Shown here: in pieces, positions 24,101 through 38,100 of the stretch
Layout: every line of letters starts with the position of its first letter
How positions within the stretch are numbered: position 1 is the stretch's first letter
Source: Gavia stellata
Lineage: Eukaryota > Chordata > Aves > Gaviiformes > Gaviidae
Length of the DNA: 64,000 nt
NCBI RefSeq assembly: GCF_030936135.1
Contig: NC_082613.1
Coordinates: forward strand, 3,348,001 to 3,412,000
Direction: 5' to 3'
Made by a program: the position numbers and the translations under genes
Notes under the pieces: generated by a model
Told to the model about the DNA's origin: nothing
Database searches by the model: none
The model's input: the letters and a program-made list of their open reading frames with translations, nothing else

Positions 24101-27100
24101 CCTGGCTCGTTTTCTCCATCCATCACCCACGGACATGGGCTTTTTTTTTTTTTTTCCTCTTTTTTCTATTTTTTCTCCGCCTCCGGTAAATACTTACACC
24201 CCCACCCGCAAAATCGAGAGGGGTTACGGGGGGGGGGGGATAAACAGGGTCTCTGCTCTCCCTCTGATGAGGGGAAGCGCAACGCTACATGCACTGTTGG
24301 CGAGACGGCCCCCCGCTCCTCCAGCTTTCTTAGGTCTGCCCGCAGAAAAGCCTCCGTCTCTGCTTTTTAAGGATTAGAACTGAATGTGATATTGTCATCC
24401 AAAGAATTCAAGGAAAAAATAAAGAATCAGTATTGTTACAGCTTGATTTAACTCTGTTGGATAGAGCTGTTGCCTTGCTGTAAGTATCTGAGAGGGATAA
24501 TCAGACTGCTTTATGGAAATAGATGATTAAAATGATGGTTATCTCAGTCCAAAACAAGAGGACCCGTGACTCACTCCAGGAACACAAACGAGCAGGCGGA
24601 GGAGCTTTGTTAAGACATTGTTCAGGTGATTCTGTGGCCTATAGCAGCTTGGATGCGGGCATGGCAAAACTCAGGTCAGCAAAGGATGGAGGAGCTCCCG
24701 CACAGCCTGACCAAGGTCGTAGGTGGCCCTTGGGAAAGGTACCGGGGCTTCTGGGCTGCACCAAGAAGGACGGGGCGCAGGTGCAGGGCAGGCATCTCCC
24801 CTCTGCTACTCCGGCAGCCTGTAAGTGCTTATGAAAATCAAGCCTGTAGCAGACTGATGTTGAGCTAACTCACCCATTCTTCTCCTAAGAGGAATACTTT
24901 GCAGGTCCCTGAAGAGCAGTTAGCTACTTAAATCAAGAGGGATAACAGTATTATTGAGCTAAACCTTAGAGTGAAATAGCAAAAGGTTCCTCACACACTA
25001 TAGAGACAAGTCCAGAAGAAGGAGGTGGCCAGGGCTGACAAAAGAAAAAAAAAAAAAAAAAATCATAAAATCATACTTTGTCCTTTGCTTCAGCATTTCT
25101 TCCTCAGAGGAAAGAGATCTCCCCAAAAGGCCTGCGGCATAGTCAGACAGCATCGCACAGGCCTGCTACCAACAGAGAAAACAAATACAACAAGCTTTGG
25201 TACAGGTGGAAACTGAGGGGAACCGTGTGTAGTAATCACCGGGCTTAGCCTTCAGCCAGTGGTAGGCTTTCCTCCCTTTATTTGGACAGGAAACTGGAAA
25301 CTATAAAGAAAGTATTTTTATTCATTCTGCTACTGTGCCCATTTCCAGAAGAGGGAGCCAAGTCATGGTAAAATGCAGCCAAAAATCAAAACCATTGTTC
25401 AAAACGCATTTTTTTAAATAGTGTACATGTTTGGAGTTAATTCGAGGCAGAAGGGGAGATGAGTGCTGATGTAACCGCAGAAGTGAAATGCCTGTAATAA
25501 GCTCAGAAAAGAACTGAAGAGGTCTTGGGCATCACAGATACAGAATACTTATTAACTCATACCCGTGCGTGAGTTAGTACCAGTCTCACCGCTGTGGGAT
25601 GCAAGCGCCTCCAACACAGACACTGCAACATTGGCTACTAACTCACTAAGATTATGATTCAATTTGGAAATGGAGCACGTCGCACAAAGTTTTCTTTATT
25701 TGTTCTACTCTTCAGTTCCTCTCCTTGCACTGCTCAGCATCACCTTTTCAATGAATAGCTGCTTTGACTAATTTGCTTCTCCTGTAAGAAGCTAGTTTCA
25801 CTGTCAAAACCAGTTGCAGTTAAAAAGTGTTTGAATGTAACATCCATCACGTCCACATAGTTTAAAAAGTAAAAGCACAAGACATCGTTCCCTTTTACTG
25901 CTGCATAATTTTCTAGAAGCAAATCTCCCACCGAGCTGATGAAATGGCAAATGGAATCAGTTCAGAAGACAGGTGCTGACTAAAGAAAAATCTTACGCAA
26001 GAATGCAATCTCCTCTAGTTTTTCCTGTGTTCAGCTTAATCTGTCAAAATATTAAACCAAAGATTATTGGGTTAATATTTAAGCTGACATTTACTATCAC
26101 TGAAGTTTACCCAGAAAATGGTTGTATTATTTGAAGATTTTATGAAGTTAAGCACAGATCAAGACCAAATCCTGAAGGGGTGTGAAAGGAGAAATAGGGG
26201 CACACGTTCCATAAAGGACAATTATTGTCTCCTGAAAAGACAGTCCAACTGTAGCTTGAAAGCTCCCTGCTAACCAAAACCAGTTTCAATGCAACTTGTC
26301 TACAGCCTGAAGAAAATGCACGTGGTTTCCAGCACTAAATAATGCAACTGCTGCAGACAGCAATATGCTGAAAAATAAGCAAATTATCAGAGAAGTCGAC
26401 AAATTGAGACTCCAAGTGAACAGCAACTCCCATGCAGAAATTGAACCAGGTGGGTATAAGGTAGCAGCGTATTGTTGGAATCTGCATTTAACACGAGGAG
26501 CGTGACAGAGAATGCACACAGCTTTCTGGCCCTGGGGTGCCTGATGGTATCAACACGCAGCCCACCGGTACTTCCGCCAATCTTGCCCTTACTATGAAGG
26601 CAGGAGGGGAGAGGAAAATAAAAATAGTTTCTAGCACCTAGACGTGTGCACACAAATCCTTTTGAGGGTGCTATTCATAAGCTTTGTTTTGTCTCTGCAC
26701 AGCTGAGCACATAAAAGCGAACCAGCCAACGAGCAGGGCTGGGGACACCGCTGCTCATGCAACAGCTGTAAACCCTACTCATCCCGTGTCGTTAAGAACG
26801 TTGTAGCAGAAACAAATACTAACCAGTGACGTTGCTTCTGGATGGACAGTGCAGGTCAGAACCCATCTCAAGTCGCTGCAGCCTAAAGGCACATTTAGGG
26901 CAAAACATGACTCCACATCCTTTTATATTCTCCGAGGTAAGTATCTCAACGATGCTTTCAGCTGCTGTTGGCAGCAGGAGGCCCCGTTACCCGTGACGAT
27001 AAGACACACAGGGATCACGCTCCAACGCAATTTAATAAGCTTCGTAACAAACTTGGACAGAAAGTGGTTTGAAATAAGTTGAGCAACACTCATCTACTAG
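24101..27100. other. Intergenic DNA between SLC17A9 promoter and GID8 3' flank
   Basis: GC content falls sharply after about 24,400. There is a T15 run at 24141-24155, a G-run near 24229-24239 and an A-tract near 25045. No gene, RNA or mobile element was recognised. Confidence 0.55.
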
Positions 27101-30100
27101 TCAAGGGGGTTTTTTTTAAGTAATGCTTTTAAGCTTATACTCAAGCATACAAAGCACAAATTTTACAAATTAAAAAACAATAAAATAATCCTAGAATGTC
27201 ATGGCTTCCCCTACACGTACAAGGAGTGGGAAGGAGACAGAATTCTTTCCAGGTAATTTCACACATCTTAAATGCTACGTAAGTGCTCTCCACATTCATT
27301 TCAATTTTTCTTTTAATGTGGGTGGAAGGAGCTGAAAGCGTTTCAATGAAATCATTTTAAAGAGAGAGAGGTACTTCACCTGCTTTCAAGCTATATATGT
27401 TTGCCTCTTCAAAAGTCTTGAGAGGAAATGCTTTACTTAGAATTCTGCTGTTAGTTTCTGGTTTTCCAGCTATATAAAATTAAACAGTTCAGTAAGTATT
27501 TCTCAGAAAGTACCACCAGTACTTCGTCTTCATGGAAACCCATTATCCCCCACTCTTCACCGACGACTCCATTGTACAACAGAAGCAACCACAGTTTTGC
27601 TTAGATTTGACAGGCAGAAAAGAAACATGGTAACATGGAAGACGACAGTTATTAGGGAGGTGATAGGTTTTGGAAAAGGAGAGAGGTTTGTAGCCTAATC
27701 AAAACACACTCGATATAGAGCCTTTCTGCAGAGGCATGTAAGACAGGATATTTTACAACCCAATTTCTTCATGTCCATAGCATTAACGAAAAAAATCTTA
27801 CTTGCTTCCAACAAAGGAAAGGATGGGGGAGGAATGAATGTAGTGTACTGTGTTTAATTACCAGATTTGTTTGCCACCGTTGAGTTTGGAACAAATCTTC
27901 TTACAGAAGTTATTTTCATATTGTTCTAAATTAAGTGGAACAAAATATGTATTTTTACACTAAAACAAACTGATCAAAGTGGCATTTAATAATATTTGTT
28001 AAAGTGGTTATCTAACAAAAATGGGTTAACAAAATCCCATTCATTAGTAGTCACCAAATAAGACATTTCTCATGCATATGACAAAAGTTCATTCGTGTAC
28101 TGAGAGGTCTGTTTACTGTGTACAATATTTCCATAAATTATAATATGTTTCACAGCCCCTACCATTCAAGAATATTTCAAACAGATTATATATTATATTT
28201 GTATATGCAAACTATTTTATATACACTAATATAAAGATCCTTAGAAGTACCATTATCACTACCTTTATGCTTTCTCTAAAATGCATAGCTTTCGAATATT
28301 TTCTTGCAGTTACCAAAAACTTTACAGATTAAAGCTGCTTATCAATGTGGCATGTTCATAAAAACAAACTGAAATAGTTCTATACTAATTTTATATTAAC
28401 CCCCTTAAAAAATTTTTATTTTTTAATGGAAAAAAAACCAAGCTAGTGAAAATTCAAGTAATCTATGCTCAATCTTTGCCCAAATACTATATGAAATTAA
28501 TGTAGCATTCTAGAAGTACAGGGAACTTCTCAACCAGGACTGTAACACTGCATTTCTCATGGAGAAAAATGCTAGTCATGCCACAAAAACGCACCACTTT
28601 CCACTTCATCCGGGAGAAGCTTTACATGAGATTTAACAACACAAGTGTCAGAACAGAGGAAAAGCTGATCAGTTACGTATGAAGAAATTAGAGCTATTCC
28701 AGTTTTGTTTCTGCAGTTTGTTATTAAACAAAGTTACATTAACCATACAGTTTCTCACAAACTAAAAGTTATACATGGTTTTCAGACATCAACCGACTGG
28801 AAAAAGCCAAAAAAAACCCAAAAAACAAAAAACAAAAAAACCAAAACCCCAAAAAAATAACCCACAACTGTTAAAAGTTTGGTGTTAGAATAACCAGCCT
28901 GGGTGAAGGAAAGCCAGACCGCTGTTGTAGTTGGGGGGCTTCTGATAGCTTGTTCGTTATGTATAAAGTTTAAGACCTCCATACCACAAATGCCTCAAAG
29001 CGGAGAACACAACGATCAGTAATAAATGGGAACAAATCATTTTGTTACATCCATCATCTAGCTTAACCTTAGTGCTCCGCATCTCTAATAGCTGCTCAAC
29101 AAACAACGGTTTCCCCCCACAAAAAATAGCTACACAAGTAAACAGTGTTCACAGTAATGCAATCAGTAACAGGTTTTGTTAGTTTCCGTAAGTCAGGTGT
29201 ATCTGCAAAGCTTTATACAGTTTAATGCGTAAGTATTCCAGTAAAATTAAGTGAAAACTAAGTTTCATTCTACAGGGTAATATCTACCATACAAGACTAG
29301 ATTATGTACAGTATGGGACTGGTGTGACAACTGCCAGCGTCTCATGATGTTAAGCTATTTCACCCATCAGCTCGGTCTTTGTTCAGCAAATCTGTAATAA
29401 CTTGATATACGGACCTAAAAATCTAGAGATCGATTTGGCAAGATTAGTGCTTACTAGCACTGGATATATACCAGTGTACAGTGCTGAAAAATTTGAGTCG
29501 ACCAGAACATCCCATACCCAGAAGGTTACAATTTGTTGACTTGAAAGTCTGGACTTCACATGTAAAACATTAAAACTATAATCCTAACTGGAGTGAGGAC
29601 AGTCAGTAAACAAATACAGGTGAAGATGAACTGCATCTCTTCAGAAAGGTATGGAAGAATTGAGAAAAATGGAAATTTCTGGTTTTAGACAGCCCTGCTC
29701 TGCTCAGCTCAAGGCATAAAAACAGCCCAAGTAGCTCTAAAACTACAAGTCTTATTCAGCAAGCATAAAGGCAGATCCTGCACAAGATGATGCATCAGAG
29801 GCTTCAATGAGCATCTCTCCCCCCCCCTTAATTTCCTAACACAAGCATGTCTTTCAGCCTACAAAGATCCAGTGGCCTTCAAAGCTTTAGTAGAATCACT
29901 GCAGTGCCTACAGCTGTAAATTTAATATAGGGGGGAAAGGCCCCTGTTAACAAAAACGCTCAAACGCCTCTGGGGGCCATTTTGGTCATCCGTGAAAATT
30001 AAGAAAAAAACCTTATTTCCAACAATACTCCTCCTGAAAAGATGGGTCACTGATCCATTATGAACATAGCTCTCACCATATAAAGCACCAAAAAGTCAGA

Positions 30101-30659
30101 AACAAGGAAAAAAAAAGTCCTTAAATTATGATTTACAAGTTTGTACACTATTTCCTAAGCAAAAGGTTGACCTTACTGCGAAGTTTATAGATGAAAACTT
30201 GACCAGTTACTTTTAAGGGGAATGTATATCTGGCTATAACTTAAAGGTAGAAAATATTCACTGTTCTATATACACATTTCAAACAGGAGACAGTTAAACT
30301 TAACTGAATAGTTGCCAATATAACTCCGTATTAACTCACTGGCCACTAAACTAGGCATCAGTAGCCAATTAGAAAGCTTTTAAGTTCTGTACTTTTAAAA
30401 ATGCTATTTTTCCTGTCCTGTTCAATTGTTTTTTAAAAATGTATTATAGTGCATAGCCTAAGTCAGACTTTCAAAGAGATACAGCGCCTTTCAATGCAGT
30501 TTTTGCAGCATTTAAAAGGGACTTTTCTCCCTTCAAATTAGATGTTCATTGAAAAATCTGAATTGAGTGCTGTACTGTAGTAAAAATATTTCAGTCACAG
30601 ACTGATATAAATGTATACTGTGCAGTACTAAGATTGATTGATGTCCATCTGCACACATT
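27101..30659 (-). other. GID8: AT-rich GID8 3' flank, probable 3' UTR in part
   Basis: Directly follows the GID8 stop and lacks ORFs. Minus-strand poly(A) candidates are ATTAAA at 29921-29926 and 29221-29226 and AATAAA at 28415-28420. Which is used cannot be told from sequence. Confidence 0.5.
28797..28863. repeat. A-rich low-complexity tract (A with CC interruptions)
   Basis: Runs of A broken by single or double C (CCCAAAAAACAAAAAACAAA). Simple sequence 3' of GID8; on the GID8 sense strand it is a T/G-rich tract. Confidence 0.7.
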
Positions 30660-33366
<2,707 letters not shown>

Positions 33367-34572
33367 CTAGAAGAAAAGAGAAGCATCTCATTTAACATGA
33401 TTCAAGAAGAAGCAAGTTTAATGTGTGCAAGCACGGTGTTACTACCATCTTTATATCTTTTTTATGAGATCTTTTAAGTTAACAGTCCAAAAGAGACCCT
33501 TTTATCTCAAGACACAATTTTACATTCTTCTCCTCTTTGCTCCTGCACTCTTTCACATCCACTAGCCGATCTCTAAAGCTGCTTTCATCAATCACCAGAA
33601 CAAAAAATTCAAATACCATCTTCTTGTACTTACTCTTAAATCCATTCCAAATAAATCTCGTTTACAAGTTATACAGGACACACAGCATCACAGTGTGAAA
33701 CAAGTGAATTAAAGAGTTTGACAGCTAGCCAGAAAAATTGTAACAAACCTTTAAAGCAAAGGCTATGTAAACAGTATTTTCACCAAAGTTTTCACCAAAA
33801 CTTAGACAGGACAGCTACATATATTGTGTAGCTATAAAACTGTACATGATATGTTATCCAATGTACAACTACAAGAATTACACTAGCTTAGCTTCGCTGT
33901 CCCCAAAAGTACTCTTGCCAACGCTACTAAAATGTTATCTCTTAGCATTTTTCTCCACTAAATTTTTTGCAGATTTGCAAGCAAAGCGCTTTGCTAAAAT
34001 TTAAGTCGGCATTTAATAATTTCTACCTTTAAGTCACGACCACAGGGGCAGCGAAAGGGGGAGGGGAGGCGGCAACAACAACAGCAACAGGCACCGCCAC
34101 CCCTCTCAGACAAACAGGAGCGGCAGCGCGCCTTCTCGTCACCGGCCCATTTCCAACAGGTTCTTCTTCCTCTAAACTATTCCCAAAGCCACACCGACCC
34201 CAGGAAAGTTGGGCAGCGGGAGGCAGGCTCAGCCCGGGGCCGGCTGAGGGGCCGATCGGTCCCCAGCCCCGCATTCACGCTGCTGCCAACCACGCCGCGG
34301 GGCAACAAGGCTCCCGCCGCAACGGGCTGCGGCGACCCGAGCCCCACTCGGCCCCCACCCGCCGGGGCACCCCGACCGCGGCCCACCGGCCCGCTGAGGC
34401 GCTGCCCCCGACCTGGCCCTCCCTAGGGCCCGGGCCACTGAAGCGCTCGGCCCCGCTCGCCACAGGCCCAGCGCCTCCCCACCGCCCGCAGCGGTCGACA
34501 GCAGGCCGACCCACGGGACCACGGGAAGGGCCCCGCCAGCCCCCGTCCCCCGAGGGAAGGAGTGGGTCCGCC

Positions 34573-34583
34573 GGCGCCATCTT
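34573..34583 (-). promoter_or_regulatory. YY1-type AAGATGGCGCC
   Basis: Read on the minus strand, AAGATGGCGCC matches the AANATGGCGGC YY1 consensus with one change. It overlaps the first intronic bases after the GID8 exon 1 donor, so it lies just downstream of the start, the usual YY1 position. Confidence 0.5.
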
Positions 34584-34585
34584 AC

Positions 34586-34660
34586 CGAGCGCGCCGCGGT
34601 GCCGGCTCCGACGCACGAACGCGGGCCCCTCCGCCGCCTCCGCCAGGCCGCTGGCGCGCG
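34586..34660 (-). other. GID8: GID8 untranslated exon 1 (5' end approximate)
   Basis: A strong minus-strand donor, CTCG|GTAAG, lies at 34586/34585 in the CpG island upstream of the coding exons. The transcription start is inferred to lie between the donor and the TCTCGCGAGA/CCAAT elements at 34663-34690. The 5' boundary is a guess. No in-frame ATG was needed here. Confidence 0.6.
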
Positions 34661-34662
34661 GA

Positions 34663-34672
34663 TCTCGCGAGA
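34663..34672. promoter_or_regulatory. TCTCGCGAGA palindrome (BANP-type element)
   Basis: A perfect 10-bp palindrome TCTCGCGAGA directly beside the presumed GID8 start. This element is known to be bound by BANP (and was earlier assigned to ZBTB33) in CpG-island promoters, where binding is methylation-sensitive. A CCAAT box follows 14 bp away. Confidence 0.7.
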
Positions 34673-34685
34673 ACCGTCCTCTCGG

Positions 34686-34693
34686 CCAATCAG
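34686..34693 (+). promoter_or_regulatory. CCAAT box (NF-Y type)
   Basis: CCAATCAG lies 14 bp beyond the TCTCGCGAGA palindrome, a usual NF-Y distance from the inferred minus-strand start. Confidence 0.55.
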
Positions 34694-35100
34694 CGCCCGG
34701 AGAGGGGCGAGAAAATGCAACCATAGAGTCGGCCCTCGGGACAGAGTGTACTTCTGTCCGTCTAGGTACACCCCTCCAGTGGGGAGTGGGTACCACGGAG
34801 ACGGCCCGGGGTGGGGGCGCCTCGGTACCACAGAGATTGGGCCCGATCCCGCCAGGGCTACCATAGAGCGGCTGCGGGCGAGGTGCGGGGCGAGCCGGGC
34901 TGCAAGATGGCCGCTCTGCCGCCTCAGGCAGCTGGGGCGTCAGTGCCAGCCCGTGGGGACAGGAGGGCACTGGAGTCAGCGGGGCCGCTGCGCCGAGCAG
35001 GGTTGAGGGCCAGGTCTCGTCCCTTCCCTGCCTCCCCTCAGCCCCCGCTTGGGCTCACGGCCACAAGGCAGGCGTCAGGGCAGGGCCTGTGCTGGCTCCA

Positions 35101-38100
35101 CCATGCTGCCTCCCTCAGCGGTTGCAATGACCTCTGTCAGGAGCTACCGCAGCTGCTCTGTGTCTCATATCCCTCCCTGATGCTTTGATAACGTCTCAGG
35201 TGACAGCGTGGACCTCCTTGAGAGAGGGACACCAACCCTGGCAGTAACAACCGAAGCAGAAATTGACTGATCGGCTGCTGCAGTCCCTGCTCCAGCGCGC
35301 TGTGCGCAGGCGCCGTCGTGCAAGGGTGTAACTGCGCCGACACGGACATAGCGGGGTCCACAGTAGCTGTGCTTGGTAAGGGTTGGCCATTCAAGCTCGG
35401 TCTGCTGCCCACAGCGTTGGCCCTGCCAACCAGCCAGGATAATGAAAAGGGAGAAGCGTCTGCTATAGGTCACAGCCTGGTATATTAATGTACAGTCCTG
35501 CCAATTCCCACTGCTATTGATGGGCTGGACTGTGAACCGTCCTGGCTGAGCGCTCCGATTTATGATCTCTGTCAAAATTTGTATCGGCTGCTGAGCAGAG
35601 TTAATACACTCACTGCGGCTAGATCCAGTGGGGTCTGTGAGCCAAAGCAATCCACAGAAAAGCCAAGACACCACATTGATTTGTATATTTAAATGGAGAG
35701 CAGGCTTAAGAGGCACAACTTTATGCGTGAAATGCTGCAAATGATGCCTCTCAGAAAAATGTAATTTCACTTACACAGAGTGGGAATATGGACACAATTA
35801 CTCATTCTTCACTCTTGTTTTTGTAACAGTGCCATAAAGCACAGCCTCCAAAACTCACTTTCATTACAATTGTCCCTACATTGAAATGGAGAAAATCTAC
35901 GATGTAATCAATAATTTATTATTTTAACTTATTTCCCCAAACAAACCTCCAAGTTTATAAACAATGCAGAGTTTTGAACAAAGAACTTCCAATATTTAGT
36001 AGTACATGCCATTAGTTGTTAGCCATATGACAAAGAAAGTTACAGCATGGCAAGTATTCCTATTGATTGGAGAGGGCCCTTCCTCAGGCTTCCATCTAAA
36101 AATGGATCCCAGTGAATTGCACTCACTGGGAAACATGAAGGTTCGGGCTCTGTTTTTGAAGCAGTAGGCTTGTCAGTCTCTCTGTGGCTTAGCTCTCCTG
36201 TCTGGTTCTCGTCAGCTCCTCCCTAAAAGGTGGAGTTTCTCAGGAGACTTCCATAAAGAGGGAGAGAGGAGGAGGATACCCCTCTCTAGGAGGGTTTCCT
36301 GACTTTTCTATAGAGGGAAATGCACCCCAAGCAGAGAGGAGACCACAGAGTCTAGTTCATACAACAATTGCTGTTTACAGGTAAAGAATAGGTGTAATTG
36401 CTTTCTAATAAGTAGAATAATATATTGAATAAGTAAGCTAAAAATGTGTGAGCTGCTGTTTGGCAGCATACTGATTGTGTAGTGCTGACACCTGCTTTGT
36501 CACAGGTTGGGACGTTCAACCAACAGCAACAGAAATTTCCTTTTACCCCTTTATTGTCCCTGAGCTAAAGAAAAGTGAAAATGGGCTAAAAGCAGCTCCT
36601 GAGTTGTGGTTTTGCTTGTCATGAAAAATAGTTTGGGGTTTGGTTTTTTAAAAATACTTTTAGGAGTTGGCAGTTTTCTAACCATAATGTTAACAAAAAA
36701 GAGGTTTGTAATGTTTCTGTGCAGAATATCACGGCCAGCTAGCTGCATTCTCACTTTTCTTTCCCTTCCATATGCTTTCCCTAGCTTTTTGATGTTTCTG
36801 GTAATGTCAAACCTTCTTAGAAACTGAGCTTTTATTTGAGAGAAGAGGCTTTACAACCACTTCAGTTGCAACAAACACACTTTGTTACTATCGAAGCATT
36901 TTCTTACTGAATCTGAAAACAAAGTGACTTTCTAATGCACAAACTGTTTTTATTTGGTTAAATAATACTAAATAGTGTTACTTTTTGTGTAGTGACGCAT
37001 TTGTTGATGGCAGAATTAACCCAATGTGATAAAATCCTAAGTATTTGAAAAAACTTACAAAATTATTCCTTTACCTTGATACAGGCCTTTTTTTCCCTAC
37101 TAATGTTCTGGGTGCAATGAAAACTCTGCTTGTTTGGGGGATTGAGCAGTTATCTTGAGCAATAAATGACACATATTTTATACCAACTCTTTCCTGACAG
37201 AAAGCTGCCTAGTCACTTTTTGTATTCCCCTCTTTTTAACTTGCATCTCACTGAATAAACATTTAATCATCCCATGTATAACACCTGCTGCTGTCTTTAG
37301 TGAAGAGGAACACTTACATTCCCTGTGCTTCATAGCCTGGAATACTCAAGGATTTGGAAACAGCAAACTTGCATGGCTTTTCTTTGTTAAACCTCACAGA
37401 ATTAAGAAGGGAGTAGGAAAATACAAAGCTGTGCAGCAATTCAGGGCAAAAGCTTCCTACATCATTCCCTCTTTTCCTAGCACTAAAGCCTAACTTCTGT
37501 TAAAAACCCTCCATTCTCCCCAAAGTTGGAACCAAACCGTTCTTTTATTACTCAGGGAAAACCTTGCAGGATACTTCGGTGACTCCAAAGTTGGATTAAA
37601 ATGGATGGAAACAAACTACTTTGCTCTCAGGAAACTATCCCATGGCTTCAATATGCCACAGTCCTACAAGAATCTTACAGTAATGAGGGCAGCAATAGCA
37701 TCAAAAGTTGTTTTTTTGGGCAAGACTACAAAATTGAGATAAAAAAACATATAATAACTGTAATTCAGTGCAGTCTATAGAATTTTTACATGAATTAGGA
37801 TTTGAGAAATCCTAACCTCAAAGAGGTATTTTGATGACTGGTATTTGGAGTTGAGTGGAGTGAATCCCAAACCAAAACCACTAATTCCTGGAGAAGTCAC
37901 AAAAATCCCTGCCAAAAGGGCATATATTGGTGTGTGTGTGTTTTACCTAGAATTGGAGGGGGGGGGAATCTGTAAGTTTCTGTCAGCTGGTATGGAAGGG
38001 GATTGTTTTATTTATGTGAATATGATTAACCCTCAGTAAAGTATTTCTCTGCATTCATCTAGTCTTTATGACTTTAGGATAGTCTTTAGTCTTTATGGCT

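Larger units (their letters stand above)
34030..35100. promoter_or_regulatory. GID8 CpG-island promoter, possibly bidirectional
   Basis: The stretch is dense in CpG and GC-rich and surrounds GID8 exon 1. Elements visible within it: palindrome TCTCGCGAGA (34663-34672), CCAATCAG (34686-34693), a minus-strand AAGATGGCGCC YY1-type site (34573-34583) overlapping the exon 1 donor, and four ACCAYRGAG motifs at 34719-34868. No TATA box is seen. A typical housekeeping promoter. Confidence 0.75.

Noticed and set aside
23255-24370. 371-codon plus-strand ORF
   Set aside because: It lies in a CpG island opposite SLC17A9 exon 1, is Pro/Arg/Ala-rich with no domain, and is what GC-rich DNA yields by chance.
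34229-34970. 211- and 231-codon minus-strand ORFs across the GID8 promoter
   Set aside because: Low-complexity Arg/Gly/Ala/Pro translations of the CpG island; they overlap GID8 exon 1 in unrelated frames.
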